A model generated the notes under the pieces. The model was given only the letters and a program-made list of their open reading frames with translations, was not told the origin of the DNA and searched no databases. From Chondrinema litorale (GTDB lineage Bacteria; Bacteroidota; Bacteroidia; Cytophagales; Flammeovirgaceae): a stretch of DNA of 64,000 nt. Shown in pieces: positions 35,761 to 45,592 of the stretch. How positions within the stretch are numbered: position 1 is the stretch's first letter; each line of letters starts with the position of its first letter. The position numbers and the translations under genes are program-made. The stretch covers positions 1 through 64,000 of the forward strand of contig NZ_CP111051.1 in the NCBI RefSeq assembly GCF_026250525.1, given 5' to 3'.

Positions 35761-36954
35761 ATGAAAACTTATCAGCAATACAAAGAGATTCTTTCTGGGC
35801 AGAGCTTTCCTTATGCTTGTCTGGATATGGATTTACTCAAAGAAAACATCAGAATAAATCTTGTAAGAGCAAAGAATAAAAAAATTCGAATAGCCTCAAA
35901 ATCAATTCGAATTCCTGAGTTGATGAAATATATCTTGGAGTCAGATACTAAGTTTGAAGGCATCATGGCTTATCATGGTAAAGAAGCGGTTTATCTGTCT
36001 CAACAAGGTTTTGATAATATTCTTTTAGGTTATCCTATAGTAGATAAAAGTATTTTGATTGAAATAGGAGAGGAGATAAAAAAAGGAAAGTACATCTGCT
36101 TGATGTTGGATAGCAAAGATCATTTAGAAATTGTAGAATCGGTTGGAAAATCGATAGGTGTTAAATTTCCAATTTGTTTGGATATAGATATGTCGCAAGA
36201 TTATCCGGGAGTACATTTTGGCGTATGGAGATCGAGTATAGTTGATGAGCAATCTTTAGAAGAAGTCCTCAAAGCAATTACGCAACTCGAATTTGTACAG
36301 CTCGATGGATTGATGGGTTACGAAGCACAAATTGCAGGAATAGGAGATAAAGTGAAAGGGAATGGTTTAAAAAACAATGTGATTAGACTTTTAAAAAATC
36401 GATCTGTTCCAAAGATAAAAGCTTGGCGAGAAAAGATAATTGCAAAGGTGAAAGAATATGGCTTTACTATAAAGTTTTTTAATGGCGGAGGTACAGGTAG
36501 TATGGAAACAACCATTCAAGAAGAGGGCATAACTGAAGTAACTGTAGGATCAGGTTTTTTCTGCTCACACCTTTTTGATTATTATACCAATTTCACACTT
36601 TATCCTTCTTTGTTTTATGCTATCCAAATTGTGCGTAAACCCAAGTCTAATATTTATACTTGCCATGGAGGTGGATTTACAGCTTCTGGTGGTGTAGAAA
36701 AAACCAAAGCTCCCATTCTTTATTTGCCAGAAGGAGGAAAGTTTGATACAAATGAAGGTGCAGGAGAAGTACAAACACCCGTATTTTTTGAGCAAAATAA
36801 TATCGATTTACAAATAGGTGACCCAATTTATTTGAGACATGCCAAAGCAGGAGAACTCTGCGAAAGATTTAATGAAGTACTGATAATAGAAGGTGGCAAA
36901 TTGAAAACTGAGAATCTAAAAACCTATAGAGGTTTAGGATTAAATTTTGGTTAG
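35761..36954 (+). CDS. PLP fold-III amino acid deaminase/aldolase
   Basis: A 397-residue enzyme of the alanine-racemase-like/D-threonine aldolase fold. The N-terminal barrel starts PYACLDMDLLKENI and has the PLP lysine in IRIASKSIRIPELM. It continues with LDIDMSQDYPGVHFGVWRS and a glycine-rich phosphate loop FFNGGGTGSMETT. The C-terminal metal-binding motif of D-serine dehydratase/D-threonine aldolase is present (YLRHAKAGELCERF, His and Cys). It probably cleaves or deaminates a D-hydroxy amino acid. A lactone oxidase beside such an enzyme is a recurring gene pair, though its pathway is unclear to me. Confidence 0.85.
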   Translation: MKTYQQYKEILSGQSFPYACLDMDLLKENIRINLVRAKNKKIRIASKSIRIPELMKYILESDTKFEGIMAYHGKEAVYLSQQGFDNILLGYPIVDKSILIEIGEEIKKGKYICLMLDSKDHLEIVESVGKSIGVKFPICLDIDMSQDYPGVHFGVWRSSIVDEQSLEEVLKAITQLEFVQLDGLMGYEAQIAGIGDKVKGNGLKNNVIRLLKNRSVPKIKAWREKIIAKVKEYGFTIKFFNGGGTGSMETTIQEEGITEVTVGSGFFCSHLFDYYTNFTLYPSLFYAIQIVRKPKSNIYTCHGGGFTASGGVEKTKAPILYLPEGGKFDTNEGAGEVQTPVFFEQNNIDLQIGDPIYLRHAKAGELCERFNEVLIIEGGKLKTENLKTYRGLGLNFG

Positions 36955-37088
36955 CATTCCAAATTAATTTGTCTTCGTGTGTGATTTTTCACTTCAAGCT
37001 GCGATTAATAGCCACAAAAAGGAATATCAATTTATTTAAATTATTAAATTGATTTCCATTCGACAGTAATACATAAAATTTAATAAAC

Positions 37089-38720
37089 ATGAAGATAAGT
37101 TATTTGATAGGAGTTCTATGCTTATTTAGTTTGTCAATTATGGCACAGAAAAACAATAAAGCAACACAAGTAAAGATTAAAAACGGAATAATTGAAGGTT
37201 TTGAAGATAAGGAACTGGGATTATTAAAATATTTCGGAATTCCTTTTGCCGAGCCTCCTGTTGGCGACTTGAGGTGGAAAGCACCACAACCTGCTAAAAA
37301 CTGGGATAGTGTTTTAGAAACCAAAAAATTTGGACCTAAGCCTGTACAAACAAATGTTTTTGGAGACATGGTTTCTCGATCGGATGGAATGAGCGAAGAT
37401 TGTTTGTATTTAAATGTATGGTCTCCAATTAAAAAACCAGCTAAGCCATTACCGGTACTCGTGTATTTTTATGGTGGTGGTTTTGTGGCGGGTGATGCAT
37501 CTGAACCAAGATACGATGGAGCGAGTATGGCTCAAAAAGGCATGGTTACGGTTACTGTAAATTATCGCTTACATCTCTTCGGATTTTTTGCTCATCCAGA
37601 GTTAAGTAAAGAAGCTCCTTACAAAGCATCTGGTAATTATGGTTTATTAGATCAGTCTTTTGCTTTAAAATGGGTTCAAGATAATATTGCAGCATTTGGT
37701 GGTGATCCTGAAAAAGTGACTATCGCTGGTGAGTCTGCTGGTTCAATCTCTGTAAGTGCACAAATGGCTTCTCCATTATCAAGAGATTTAATTGCTGGTG
37801 CTATCGGCGAAAGTGGAGCGGCTATCAATCCCACATTATTTCCTATACCGCTAGAAGAAGCAGAAAAGCAAGGAGTAGAGTTTGCAGAAAAAGCTGGATA
37901 TAAATCGCTAAAAGAGCTAAGAGCACTAGACACAGAAACCATATTTGAAGCTTATAACAAATCAGGCAGATTTGGTTTTCCTACTGTGATAGATGGTTAC
38001 TTCTATCCGAAATCTTTACCTGAGATTTTTAATGCAGGTGAACAAGCGCAAGTACCACTTTTATTAGGTTGGAATTCAGCCGAAATACCGGGTATGGCTT
38101 TTATGCAAGGTTTGCCTTATACAGAAGAAAACTATATCAAAAAAGTAAAAGAGACTTACCCCGATTCGTATGAAAAAGTGTTGGAATTATATCCACATAG
38201 TTCGGAGAAAGAAATAGAACTTTCTGCAACTGCTTTAGCTTCTGACAGGTTCATTTCGTACAGTACTTGGAAGTGGTTTGACTTACACAGAAAAAATTCT
38301 GATGAACCAGTTTACAGATATCTTTACAGTAAGTTAAGACCTCCATTAAAAGATAAAACTTTGGCTTCTGGTTTAGCAGGAGGAACAGTAAAAAAGGAGG
38401 AAAATACACCTGAAATACCAAAAGCAGTTGGTGCTCCGCATGCTTGCGAAATTGAGTATTGTATGGGAAACCTGCACTTAATAGAAGAATATGATTGGTC
38501 TAAAGATGATTACAAAGTTTCTAGAACCATGCAGCAGTACTTTGCTAATTTCATCTTAACTGGCGATCCGAATGGGAAGAGTTTACCTAAATGGCCAGCA
38601 GCTAAAGCAGATGATACAACACCACCTGTAATGATTTTGGATGTTGAATCTAAATCTGTTGATGCACCAGATGATGCTCGATATTTATTTCTAGATGATG
38701 CTTACAAGAATAATCAGTAA
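37089..38720 (+). CDS. secreted type-B carboxylesterase
   Basis: A 543-residue alpha/beta hydrolase of the carboxylesterase type B family. A signal peptide (KISYLIGVLCLFSLSIMAQ) sends it to the periplasm or beyond. Family signatures include YFGIPFAEPPVGDLRWKAPQ, here read from 55 on, EDCLYLNVWSP, the oxyanion loop YFYGGGFVAGDA and nucleophile Ser216 in AGESAGSISVSAQ. The acid and base are likely in LLLGWNSAEIPG and GAPHACEIEYCMG. Substrates could be acetylated or aromatic esters of plant or algal material. It is followed by a clear terminator. Confidence 0.92.
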   Translation: MKISYLIGVLCLFSLSIMAQKNNKATQVKIKNGIIEGFEDKELGLLKYFGIPFAEPPVGDLRWKAPQPAKNWDSVLETKKFGPKPVQTNVFGDMVSRSDGMSEDCLYLNVWSPIKKPAKPLPVLVYFYGGGFVAGDASEPRYDGASMAQKGMVTVTVNYRLHLFGFFAHPELSKEAPYKASGNYGLLDQSFALKWVQDNIAAFGGDPEKVTIAGESAGSISVSAQMASPLSRDLIAGAIGESGAAINPTLFPIPLEEAEKQGVEFAEKAGYKSLKELRALDTETIFEAYNKSGRFGFPTVIDGYFYPKSLPEIFNAGEQAQVPLLLGWNSAEIPGMAFMQGLPYTEENYIKKVKETYPDSYEKVLELYPHSSEKEIELSATALASDRFISYSTWKWFDLHRKNSDEPVYRYLYSKLRPPLKDKTLASGLAGGTVKKEENTPEIPKAVGAPHACEIEYCMGNLHLIEEYDWSKDDYKVSRTMQQYFANFILTGDPNGKSLPKWPAAKADDTTPPVMILDVESKSVDAPDDARYLFLDDAYKNNQ

Positions 38721-38733
38721 ATAGAATTGAAAG

Positions 38734-38764
38734 CAGCTCATTTATTTGGGTGAGCTGTTTTTAT
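38734..38764 (+). terminator. intrinsic terminator of the carboxylesterase gene
   Basis: CAGCTCA (38734-38740) and TGAGCTG (38751-38757) pair around a 10-base loop, followed by TTTTTATTTT. It starts 14 bp after the stop codon and separates two convergent genes. Confidence 0.8.
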
Positions 38765-38766
38765 TT

Positions 38767-40419
38767 TCACTCAGCAGGTTTATAAGGAATAACTATTGTA
38801 AAAGTAGAACCCTCACCTTGAGCACTTCTTACAATGATTCTTCCATTGATGTGTTCGGAAAGAATTTTAGAAACATATAATCCCATTCCTTTGCCTTCAT
38901 AACCTTCGTGGAATCGGCTATTGATAGAGAAGAGTTTTTTACCATACTTTTCGAGGTCTATGCCAACACCATTGTCTTCTACACTTACCCAAAAATAATT
39001 TTCATCGATACCAGAAGAAATTTTTACATTAGATTCTTTGCCCGGATGTGAAAACTTAACGGCATTGTGCAAGAGGTTTATTAAAATGTTCTCAAAGAAA
39101 ACGCCAATACTTCTGATTTTTAAAGTTTTTAGATTCTCTAAGTCAAACTCAATTTCTTTTTCTTCAATCAGAAGGTGGTTTTTATTAACCCAGTTAAATA
39201 CAATTTTACTTATATCTATATTTTCTACTTTAAACTCAAGTTGATTTTTAGTTTCCAAAATCAAGTTCATCTCTTTTATAGTATCATCCATCTCATAAGT
39301 AGCTTTTGAAATCATAACTGCGAATTCGTTGGCTTCTTCTTGATTTTTAGAATCGTTAAAAAGGAAAATTAAACCCAGTATTCTGGCAACAGGTGCCCGC
39401 AGTTTATGTGAAACTATAAAAGCAAACTCTTCTAACTGACTCATTCTTTTTACCAATTCAATATTTGCTTTTTTGAGGTAGTTGGTTTGCGTTTCAACTT
39501 CTTCTAAAAGTTTTTGATTGCTCTTTCTTATAATCAGATTTTGTTTTTCTATAATCTCATTGGCACTTTGCAATTTGGCAGTTTGTATCTCAAGATCGTC
39601 TCTTTGGCTGGCTAGTAGTTCATTACTCGCTCTAATTTCTTCGTTTTGAGTAGCAATTTCATTATTTTGTAGTGCCAGTTCTTTTGTTCTTTCATCTACA
39701 GTTTTTTCAAGAATTTCATTTTGCTTTTCTAAGAATATCTTTTTTGTTTTTTCAGCTTCTTTTAAGTTAATAGCAATTTTATATGCCCTATTCGTATGGA
39801 AAGCGGTATAGAAAAGTGTGGGAACAATTAATAAAATTAGAATAATAAGTACAATATAATTTCGAATTATTTCTGCTTCGTATTCTTCTTTAGATTGAGC
39901 AATAATTTTATTTTCAAAATCATTGGTTTTATCAATAAAATCCATACAAACATAGAATACTTCGTATCCTAAATCTTGCACCATAAGACTATCAAACTTT
40001 GGTCTGTTGTCGTTTTGCAAAGCTTGCATCATAACATCGCATATTTCATAATAGCCTTTAAGGGTTTGCTTCATCAGGTAGAAGTCTTCCATATCTTCTT
40101 TAGGGAAGTTTTGTCTTTTAAGATGGTTTTCCAGATTAGTAAGCAAACTATCATTCATTGAAGCTGCACTGGTAAAAGGAACTGCAAAATTATCTTTATA
40201 AGTGAGTGCATAACCTCTTAAGCCAACATCTAGCGCTTGAAGGTTTTTAATTACCTCATCTATCGCCATTTTGGTGGCTAGAGCTTGTTGTTGCTTTTTG
40301 ACTTGTTCATCAATTATTTGGGTGTTGATAAAAGAAAAAATGAGTTTTATGAAAAGTAAAAAAACAATTAAGGCAACAATGGCATACAATCGTCTTCCTA
40401 TTAAGATGGTATTAATCAT
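38767..40419 (-). CDS. CHASE3-type sensor histidine kinase
   Basis: A 550-residue membrane kinase. Helix 1 (LYAIVALIVFLLFIKLIFSF) and helix 2 (NYIVLIILILLIVPTLFY, near residue 187) enclose a CHASE3-like extracytoplasmic helical domain, with the signature LDVGLRGYALTYKDNF. A long coiled coil of about 110 residues (NNEIATQNEEIRASNELLAS and similar) leads to a HisKA-like domain, with His near residue 337 in FIVSHKLRAPVAR. An HATPase follows (LINLLHNAVKFSHPG; VEDNGVGIDLEKYG; GKGMGLYVSKIL). No receiver domain or response regulator is next to it, so it is an orphan kinase. Confidence 0.9.
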   Translation of the reverse strand: MINTILIGRRLYAIVALIVFLLFIKLIFSFINTQIIDEQVKKQQQALATKMAIDEVIKNLQALDVGLRGYALTYKDNFAVPFTSAASMNDSLLTNLENHLKRQNFPKEDMEDFYLMKQTLKGYYEICDVMMQALQNDNRPKFDSLMVQDLGYEVFYVCMDFIDKTNDFENKIIAQSKEEYEAEIIRNYIVLIILILLIVPTLFYTAFHTNRAYKIAINLKEAEKTKKIFLEKQNEILEKTVDERTKELALQNNEIATQNEEIRASNELLASQRDDLEIQTAKLQSANEIIEKQNLIIRKSNQKLLEEVETQTNYLKKANIELVKRMSQLEEFAFIVSHKLRAPVARILGLIFLFNDSKNQEEANEFAVMISKATYEMDDTIKEMNLILETKNQLEFKVENIDISKIVFNWVNKNHLLIEEKEIEFDLENLKTLKIRSIGVFFENILINLLHNAVKFSHPGKESNVKISSGIDENYFWVSVEDNGVGIDLEKYGKKLFSINSRFHEGYEGKGMGLYVSKILSEHINGRIIVRSAQGEGSTFTIVIPYKPAE

Positions 40420-40703
40420 TCCTCAATTATTTCTTAGATATTGTTTTGGTTTATTTTATCAATTAGAAATATAGCAAATAATCATTTTAATTTAAGAATT
40501 TCTAGAATATTCTACTTAGTTTTTGAATATGATATTTTGTTGATAATGCAATTTTACTATAAAGCGGAATAGCATTAGGTTTAATTTAAATCATATTTAG
40601 GTGTTAATTTTCTAGTTTAAGGTTCATGTTAAATTGAGAGATACTTTGGTAATGTGGAAAATAAGTATTTTTAATATAACCACAAATATGAAAATACGAC
40701 TAT

Positions 40704-42059
40704 ATGAAAGCCCTAAGCCTTATTTTTTTAATTTTCCCCCTTACACTTTTTGCCCAAACTAAGCTTGCTGTTTCTGAAAATGGCAGGTTTTTACAATACG
40801 ATAATGGCAAGCCTTTTTTCTGGTTAGGCGACACAGCTTGGGAGCTGTTTCATCGGTTAGATAAAGAAGAATCTGAGCAATATTTGAAGAACAGAGCATA
40901 TAAAGGTTTTACTGTAATACAAGCAGTAGTTTTAGCAGAATTAGATGGATTAAATACACCAAATAGAGAAGGTGAAATTCCATTGATTGGTAACGATCCA
41001 CTCAAACCAAATGAAGCCTATTTTAAACATGTGGATTTTGTTATAGACAAAGCCAAAAAGTTGGGTTTGTTTATTGGCTTGCTGCCTACTTGGGGAGATA
41101 AGTTTAATAAAAGATGGGGAGTAGGTCCAGAAATTTTTACGCCAGAAAATGCTTTAGCTTATGGAAAATTTTTGGCTAACAGATACAAAAATAAACCAAT
41201 TATATGGATACTTGGTGGTGATCGTATTCCGGAAGATGAAGTACATTATCAGATAATTGATGAGATGGCTAAAGGCATAAGAAGTGTTGTAGGTCAGAGT
41301 CAAATAATTACTTATCATCCTTCTGGCGAAAGTAGTTCTTCTAAGTATTTTCATGATAGAGATTGGCTGGATATGAATTTATTTCAGTCGGGGCATGGGC
41401 ATGCTTACAATCCGAATTACCAAAAAACTTTGAATGACTATAAGCTTAAACCTATAAAACCTGTAATTGATGGAGAGCCATGTTATGAAGATCATCCAAT
41501 AAACTGGCGAAGTGCAAATGGTTGGTTCGATGCTTTCGAAAGTAGAAGAGCTGCTTATTGGTCGGTATTATCTGGTGCCTGTGGTAATACTTATGGGAAT
41601 CATAATATTTGGCAGATGTGGCAAGAAGGATTGAACCCTATTTCTCAGGCAAGATCAAACTGGTGGCAAGCTTTAGATTTTCCTGGGGCTTTTCAAGCAG
41701 GCTATATGCGGAAATTTTTCGAAAGCAGACCTTGGCAACTTTTAGTGCCAGAAGAGAATTTGATAAGTGAATACCCTAATGATAATGGTAAAGATTGCAG
41801 AGCGGCATTGGCTTCAGACAAGAGTTTTGCAATGGTTTATATTCCATATGGAAATAATGTTACTGTCGATTTATCTATGATTGCTGGCGATGCTAAAAAA
41901 CTTTGGTGGTATAGTCCAGTAATTGGGAAGGCTATTTTTATTGATACTATTCAGTCGAATGCTAAGTTGATGATGGACCCACCGGATGATGAAAAAAGGG
42001 GAAATGATTGGGTACTGGTTATCGATCAGGCTGATAAAGACTTTCCTAAACCAGAATAG
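40704..42059 (+). CDS. DUF4038 glycoside hydrolase, GH140/apiosidase-like
   Basis: A 451-residue secreted protein. A signal peptide ending LTLFAQ is followed by a DUF4038 TIM barrel: KPFFWLGDTAWELFHRL, KNRAYKGFTVIQAVVLAEL, LFIGLLPTWGDKFNK, NKPIIWILGGDRIP and KPVIDGEPCYEDHP, the last holding the likely catalytic Glu. A small beta C-terminal domain completes it (ALASDKSFAMVYIPYGN; DAKKLWWYSPVIGKA). The founding GH140 enzyme releases apiose in rhamnogalacturonan II breakdown in Bacteroides; this one has no pectin genes nearby, so its substrate is open. Confidence 0.88.
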   Translation: MKALSLIFLIFPLTLFAQTKLAVSENGRFLQYDNGKPFFWLGDTAWELFHRLDKEESEQYLKNRAYKGFTVIQAVVLAELDGLNTPNREGEIPLIGNDPLKPNEAYFKHVDFVIDKAKKLGLFIGLLPTWGDKFNKRWGVGPEIFTPENALAYGKFLANRYKNKPIIWILGGDRIPEDEVHYQIIDEMAKGIRSVVGQSQIITYHPSGESSSSKYFHDRDWLDMNLFQSGHGHAYNPNYQKTLNDYKLKPIKPVIDGEPCYEDHPINWRSANGWFDAFESRRAAYWSVLSGACGNTYGNHNIWQMWQEGLNPISQARSNWWQALDFPGAFQAGYMRKFFESRPWQLLVPEENLISEYPNDNGKDCRAALASDKSFAMVYIPYGNNVTVDLSMIAGDAKKLWWYSPVIGKAIFIDTIQSNAKLMMDPPDDEKRGNDWVLVIDQADKDFPKPE

Positions 42060-42063
42060 TTAT

Positions 42064-42300
42064 TTAGGTCTGGTCTTCGTTTAAATTAATAGGAGAATAC
42101 AAGTGAAGTCTGGTTTCATCGGCTTTTTGTATCTTATTTACTTTTGCCGTAACCGGATGATAAAATAACTCCACATACAAGCCTTCTACATGATATAAAT
42201 CTACATTGTAGCCCAGGTGTTTGATAGTATTTAAAAAAGTGCCTTTTCTTATAATTGTAAACACTTTTTCGTGATATGGCATTGCATCGAAATTTTCCAT
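42064..42300 (-). CDS. small conserved-looking protein of unknown function
   Basis: A 78-residue soluble protein from ATG 42300, convergent with the GH140-like gene with only four bases between the stops. It has a plausible globular composition (KVFTIIRKGTFLNTIKHLG; VDLYHVEGLYVELFYHP) and codon use like its neighbours, which favours a real gene over a chance frame. No family was recognised. Confidence 0.6.
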   Translation of the reverse strand: MENFDAMPYHEKVFTIIRKGTFLNTIKHLGYNVDLYHVEGLYVELFYHPVTAKVNKIQKADETRLHLYSPINLNEDQT

Positions 42301-42496
42301 AAAATAAAGTTACTAATAAGCATCGAGAAAGTATGTGGGCTTGGTGATATAATTTTATCAAAAAATCTAATCAGTTAATCTCAAATGATTAAAATTTAGC
42401 CTAAATGGTATTTCTAAATTGTGTATCAGTATTTTTGATAATTGTTCATAGATTGCAATTGCTAATAAAAAACTTCATTAACTAACCTGATAAAAT

Positions 42497-43591
42497 ATGT
42501 CTGAACAAGCTATCACCAATATAATACATTTGTTTTTCCCGACAAACCATTTTACTTATCAATTATTCGGTTCAGGACATATACACGACACTTTTTTAGT
42601 TGAGTTAGATGGTAATAAAGATGATAGATATATACTTCAAAAAGTGAATCATCATGTATTTAAAGATGTAGAAGGGATGATGCAAAATATTGATCTGGTA
42701 ACCAAAACTTTAAAAAATAAGCTAGATCAAGTACAAGATAATCAGTTTAAAACTACCGAGATTATTAGCACTTCGGAGAATAAATTGTACGCAAAAGATG
42801 AAATGGGTAGCTACTGGCGTATGTATTCATTTTTATCCAATAGCACAAGTTATGATAAAGTAACAGATAAAATACAAGCTTTTGAAGCTGGATATGCATT
42901 TGGGAAGTTTCAAAAGTTACTATCAGATTTACCTGCGGATAAGTTGGTGGCTACAATTCCTGATTTCCATAATATGAAATTCAGGATCAATAATTTTAAC
43001 AAGGCTATTGATGCAGATAAAGTAGATCGTGTAAAAGATGTATCAAAAGAAATTGCATTTGTAAAACAAAGAGCATCTGAAATGATATGGATGTATGAGT
43101 TAATTGAGAAAGGAGATATTCCTTTAAAAGTTACACATAACGATACAAAGTTTAACAATGTATTGCTCGACAAAGAGACACAAAAAGGGCTTTCTGTAAT
43201 CGATTTGGATACCGTAATGCCTGGCTCAGTTTTATTCGATTTTGGAGATGCGGTAAGAACCATTGTAAACACAAAAGATGAAGATGAGGAAGACACATCG
43301 ACTATCTCTGTTTCATTAGCATTTTTTGAGGCTTTTGCAGAAGGTTTTTTAAAAGAAGTAAGAGCAAATATGAATCAGGCGGAGCTAGACAACCTTGTGC
43401 TTTGTGGCAGATACATGACTTTTATTATGGGTTTGAGGTTTCTTACAGATTTTGTCGAGGGTGATGTTTATTACAAAATCAAAAATCCGCTGCACAATAA
43501 ACAGAGGGCAAAGGCTCAGTTTGCTTTAATAGAAAGGATGGAAGAATACGAAGAAGAAATGCAGACTATTATAGATAAACTTAGCAAATAG
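42497..43591 (+). CDS. NahK-like phosphotransferase (APH fold)
   Basis: A 364-residue kinase-fold protein. The catalytic loop THNDTKFNNVLLD and the metal-binding segment VIDLDTVMPGSVLFDFGDAVRT follow the aminoglycoside-phosphotransferase pattern and closely resemble N-acetylhexosamine 1-kinase (NahK), in which the IDLDTVMPG string is typical. The N-lobe glycine-rich region (LFGSGHIHDTFLVEL) and lysine-bearing strand (YILQKVNHHVF) are present. A sugar 1-kinase role in amino-sugar salvage is likely but not shown; no lacto-N-biose phosphorylase or epimerase gene is nearby. Some databases once called relatives 'mucin desulfatase', with no basis in the fold. Confidence 0.82.
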   Translation: MSEQAITNIIHLFFPTNHFTYQLFGSGHIHDTFLVELDGNKDDRYILQKVNHHVFKDVEGMMQNIDLVTKTLKNKLDQVQDNQFKTTEIISTSENKLYAKDEMGSYWRMYSFLSNSTSYDKVTDKIQAFEAGYAFGKFQKLLSDLPADKLVATIPDFHNMKFRINNFNKAIDADKVDRVKDVSKEIAFVKQRASEMIWMYELIEKGDIPLKVTHNDTKFNNVLLDKETQKGLSVIDLDTVMPGSVLFDFGDAVRTIVNTKDEDEEDTSTISVSLAFFEAFAEGFLKEVRANMNQAELDNLVLCGRYMTFIMGLRFLTDFVEGDVYYKIKNPLHNKQRAKAQFALIERMEEYEEEMQTIIDKLSK

Positions 43592-43602
43592 GAAATAATA
43601 AA

Positions 43603-43627
43603 CAAGGATGCCAAGTAGGCATCCTTG
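43603..43627. terminator. bidirectional hairpin between convergent genes
   Basis: CAAGGATGCC and GGCATCCTTG form a 10-bp perfect stem around AAGTA. It lies 12 bp after the NahK-like gene and before the end of the convergent lipoprotein gene. T runs are weak on both sides. Confidence 0.65.
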
Positions 43628-43662
43628 AATTTGCGATTGGATTCATGGTTGATTGAATTCAA

Positions 43663-44484
43663 TTAGTAGTAAGGAACTTTAACTTTTAAATCATCAAAGC
43701 CGATTGAAGTGAGGTTGTTTGTACTTGAAATTAGTACTTCAGTAATATCGGTGCAGTAGTTAGAAAGATTCCATTTGCCATTGCTATTCCAATACCACCA
43801 TCCACCACCAGATTTTTTAAACCATAATTGAATAGGTCCATTGGTTACTTTTATTTCGAGTAAGTCAAATACTTGGCTGTCGCTTTCATAATCATAAGCA
43901 TAAATTTTAATCCAGTGGTCGCCAGCATGAGTGTGTAAACTCCTAGGTTCAAGAGTTGGATCAAAATTCACACAGTTGCTGCCAGAGGGTTTGCCAAAAT
44001 TACCACCAGACATAAAACAAGGCTCAAAATTCTCATAACCTAAATGGTAGTGTCCATAGTTACTCCTAAAAGCTTCCCTGTATCTCGTTTCGTTATTTTC
44101 TTTTACATGTATCCAAGCATTTCCTACATTTTGGATGTAATAAGGCCAAAGTGCAAATGTGTTTCTTGCGTAATCTGGCAATATGAGTAGGCCCATTTTA
44201 TCATTAAAATCCACATAGTCTGTAACACCATAGGCAGAAGTTCTTGCATTAGAAAAAGCTGCTTCTGGGTAGAATCGCTCTTCTGTAGATGGTGCATTTT
44301 GTTCTTCACCGGGAGCCACTCCACTAATAGGAATTTCTGAAATAGTTAAGGCATCAGTTTGTCTATCTTGGGCAACTTCGGGTTTTAGTTCGTCTGTTTT
44401 GTCTGTACAGTTAGTTAATAAAAAAGTGGAAAGAATTGTCAAAAAGAATAATTTAGAGATGATAGCTTTGCTATTACTTTGCAT
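43663..44484 (-). CDS. lipoprotein of unknown function
   Basis: A 273-residue lipoprotein: a hydrophobic signal ending STFLLTNC places Cys26 as the lipidated residue. The mature part is acidic near the N-terminus and then rich in aromatic residues, Tyr, Trp and Asn, as in beta-sandwich secreted domains (FALWPYYIQNVGNAWIHVK; HTHAGDHWIKIYAYDYES; GGGWWYWNSNGKWNLSNY). No family was recognised. It might be a surface-binding protein; the neighbours give no further clue. Confidence 0.75.
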   Translation of the reverse strand: MQSNSKAIISKLFFLTILSTFLLTNCTDKTDELKPEVAQDRQTDALTISEIPISGVAPGEEQNAPSTEERFYPEAAFSNARTSAYGVTDYVDFNDKMGLLILPDYARNTFALWPYYIQNVGNAWIHVKENNETRYREAFRSNYGHYHLGYENFEPCFMSGGNFGKPSGSNCVNFDPTLEPRSLHTHAGDHWIKIYAYDYESDSQVFDLLEIKVTNGPIQLWFKKSGGGWWYWNSNGKWNLSNYCTDITEVLISSTNNLTSIGFDDLKVKVPYY

Positions 44485-44677
44485 GATCAGAGACGTTAAG
44501 AATAAAAAAATTTAGCCTTTGTGGGCTTAGCAAGTACTATCGGGAAAGTGTATGGAAGATGATTATTTAAACAATCAGGTTACTACTTAATAGGCAAAGG
44601 GTACTAAAAGGTAAGCGTTTTATTGTATTAGTTAAGATTCATTAAGATTGTATGAGAAATTGAATGAATTTTCGATG

Positions 44678-45592
44678 TCAGAAGGCTTTTAAAAGTTCTT
44701 CTCTGGTAGGAATTGCATTTTGAGCTCCCATTTTGGTTACAGAAAGTGCAGCGGCTTTGTTTGCAAAATGTATTGCATCTATTAGGTTGCGACCTTCTGC
44801 GAGTGCTACAGTAAGTGCACCATTAAATGTATCTCCAGCAGCAGTGGTATCAACTACACTTACTTTTGGAGGACTAACGAGTTTATGATGAGTTTCAGAC
44901 AAAAAATAGGCTCCTTTAGCTCCAAGTGTGATAATCACTATATCAACTCCTTTTTCTCGAAGAGCCTTTGCTGCATTATGTGCCGAAGGCTCATCTTTTA
45001 CTTCAATACCTGTGAGTAATTGAGCTTCAGTTTCATTTGGGGTAATAATGTAAAGTTTTTTCAAAAGACTATCCGGAAGTTGCTGAGCAGGAGCTGGGTT
45101 AAGAATGATTTTTACATTGTTATTAGCGGCAAGGTTTGCAGTATAGTTTACAGTGTCTAATGGAATTTCAAGTTGCATCAATAAATATTCAGCATCTTCA
45201 AATTCGGAAATGGCTTTATCTATTTGATCTGCCGTAAGTGCTTTGTTTGCACCCGGTGCTATTGAGATTGAATTTTCGCCTTTGCTATCTACTAAGATAA
45301 GAGCGATGCCAGAAGCATTTTGTTCATCTTTAAATATGTACTTTGTATTTAAACCATAATTTTCAAAACCTTTAATTAACTCTTCACCAAATACATCTTC
45401 TCCAACTTTAGAAATAAAAATCACTTCTCCAGCCAATTTTGCAGCAGCTACTGCCTGGTTTGCTCCCTTACCTCCAGGATTCATTATAAATTCATTACCC
45501 ATAACAGTTTCGCCCGGTGCAGGTAGTTTATCAGATTGTACAACCATATCTGTATTGCTACTTCCTACTACTATTATCTTCTTCTTTTCCAT
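44678..45592 (-). CDS. rbsK: ribokinase
   Basis: A 304-residue PfkB-family sugar kinase that would phosphorylate ribose at O5. Signature 1 is present as NPGGKGANQAVAAAKLAG and signature 2 as VVDTTAAGDTFNGALTVAL, where the Asp of AGD is the catalytic base. NEFIMNPGGKGAN and the substrate-binding SNTDMVVQSDKLP near the start are typical of RbsK. Length is normal. There is no ribose transporter or RbsD nearby. Confidence 0.93.
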   Translation of the reverse strand: MEKKKIIVVGSSNTDMVVQSDKLPAPGETVMGNEFIMNPGGKGANQAVAAAKLAGEVIFISKVGEDVFGEELIKGFENYGLNTKYIFKDEQNASGIALILVDSKGENSISIAPGANKALTADQIDKAISEFEDAEYLLMQLEIPLDTVNYTANLAANNNVKIILNPAPAQQLPDSLLKKLYIITPNETEAQLLTGIEVKDEPSAHNAAKALREKGVDIVIITLGAKGAYFLSETHHKLVSPPKVSVVDTTAAGDTFNGALTVALAEGRNLIDAIHFANKAAALSVTKMGAQNAIPTREELLKAF

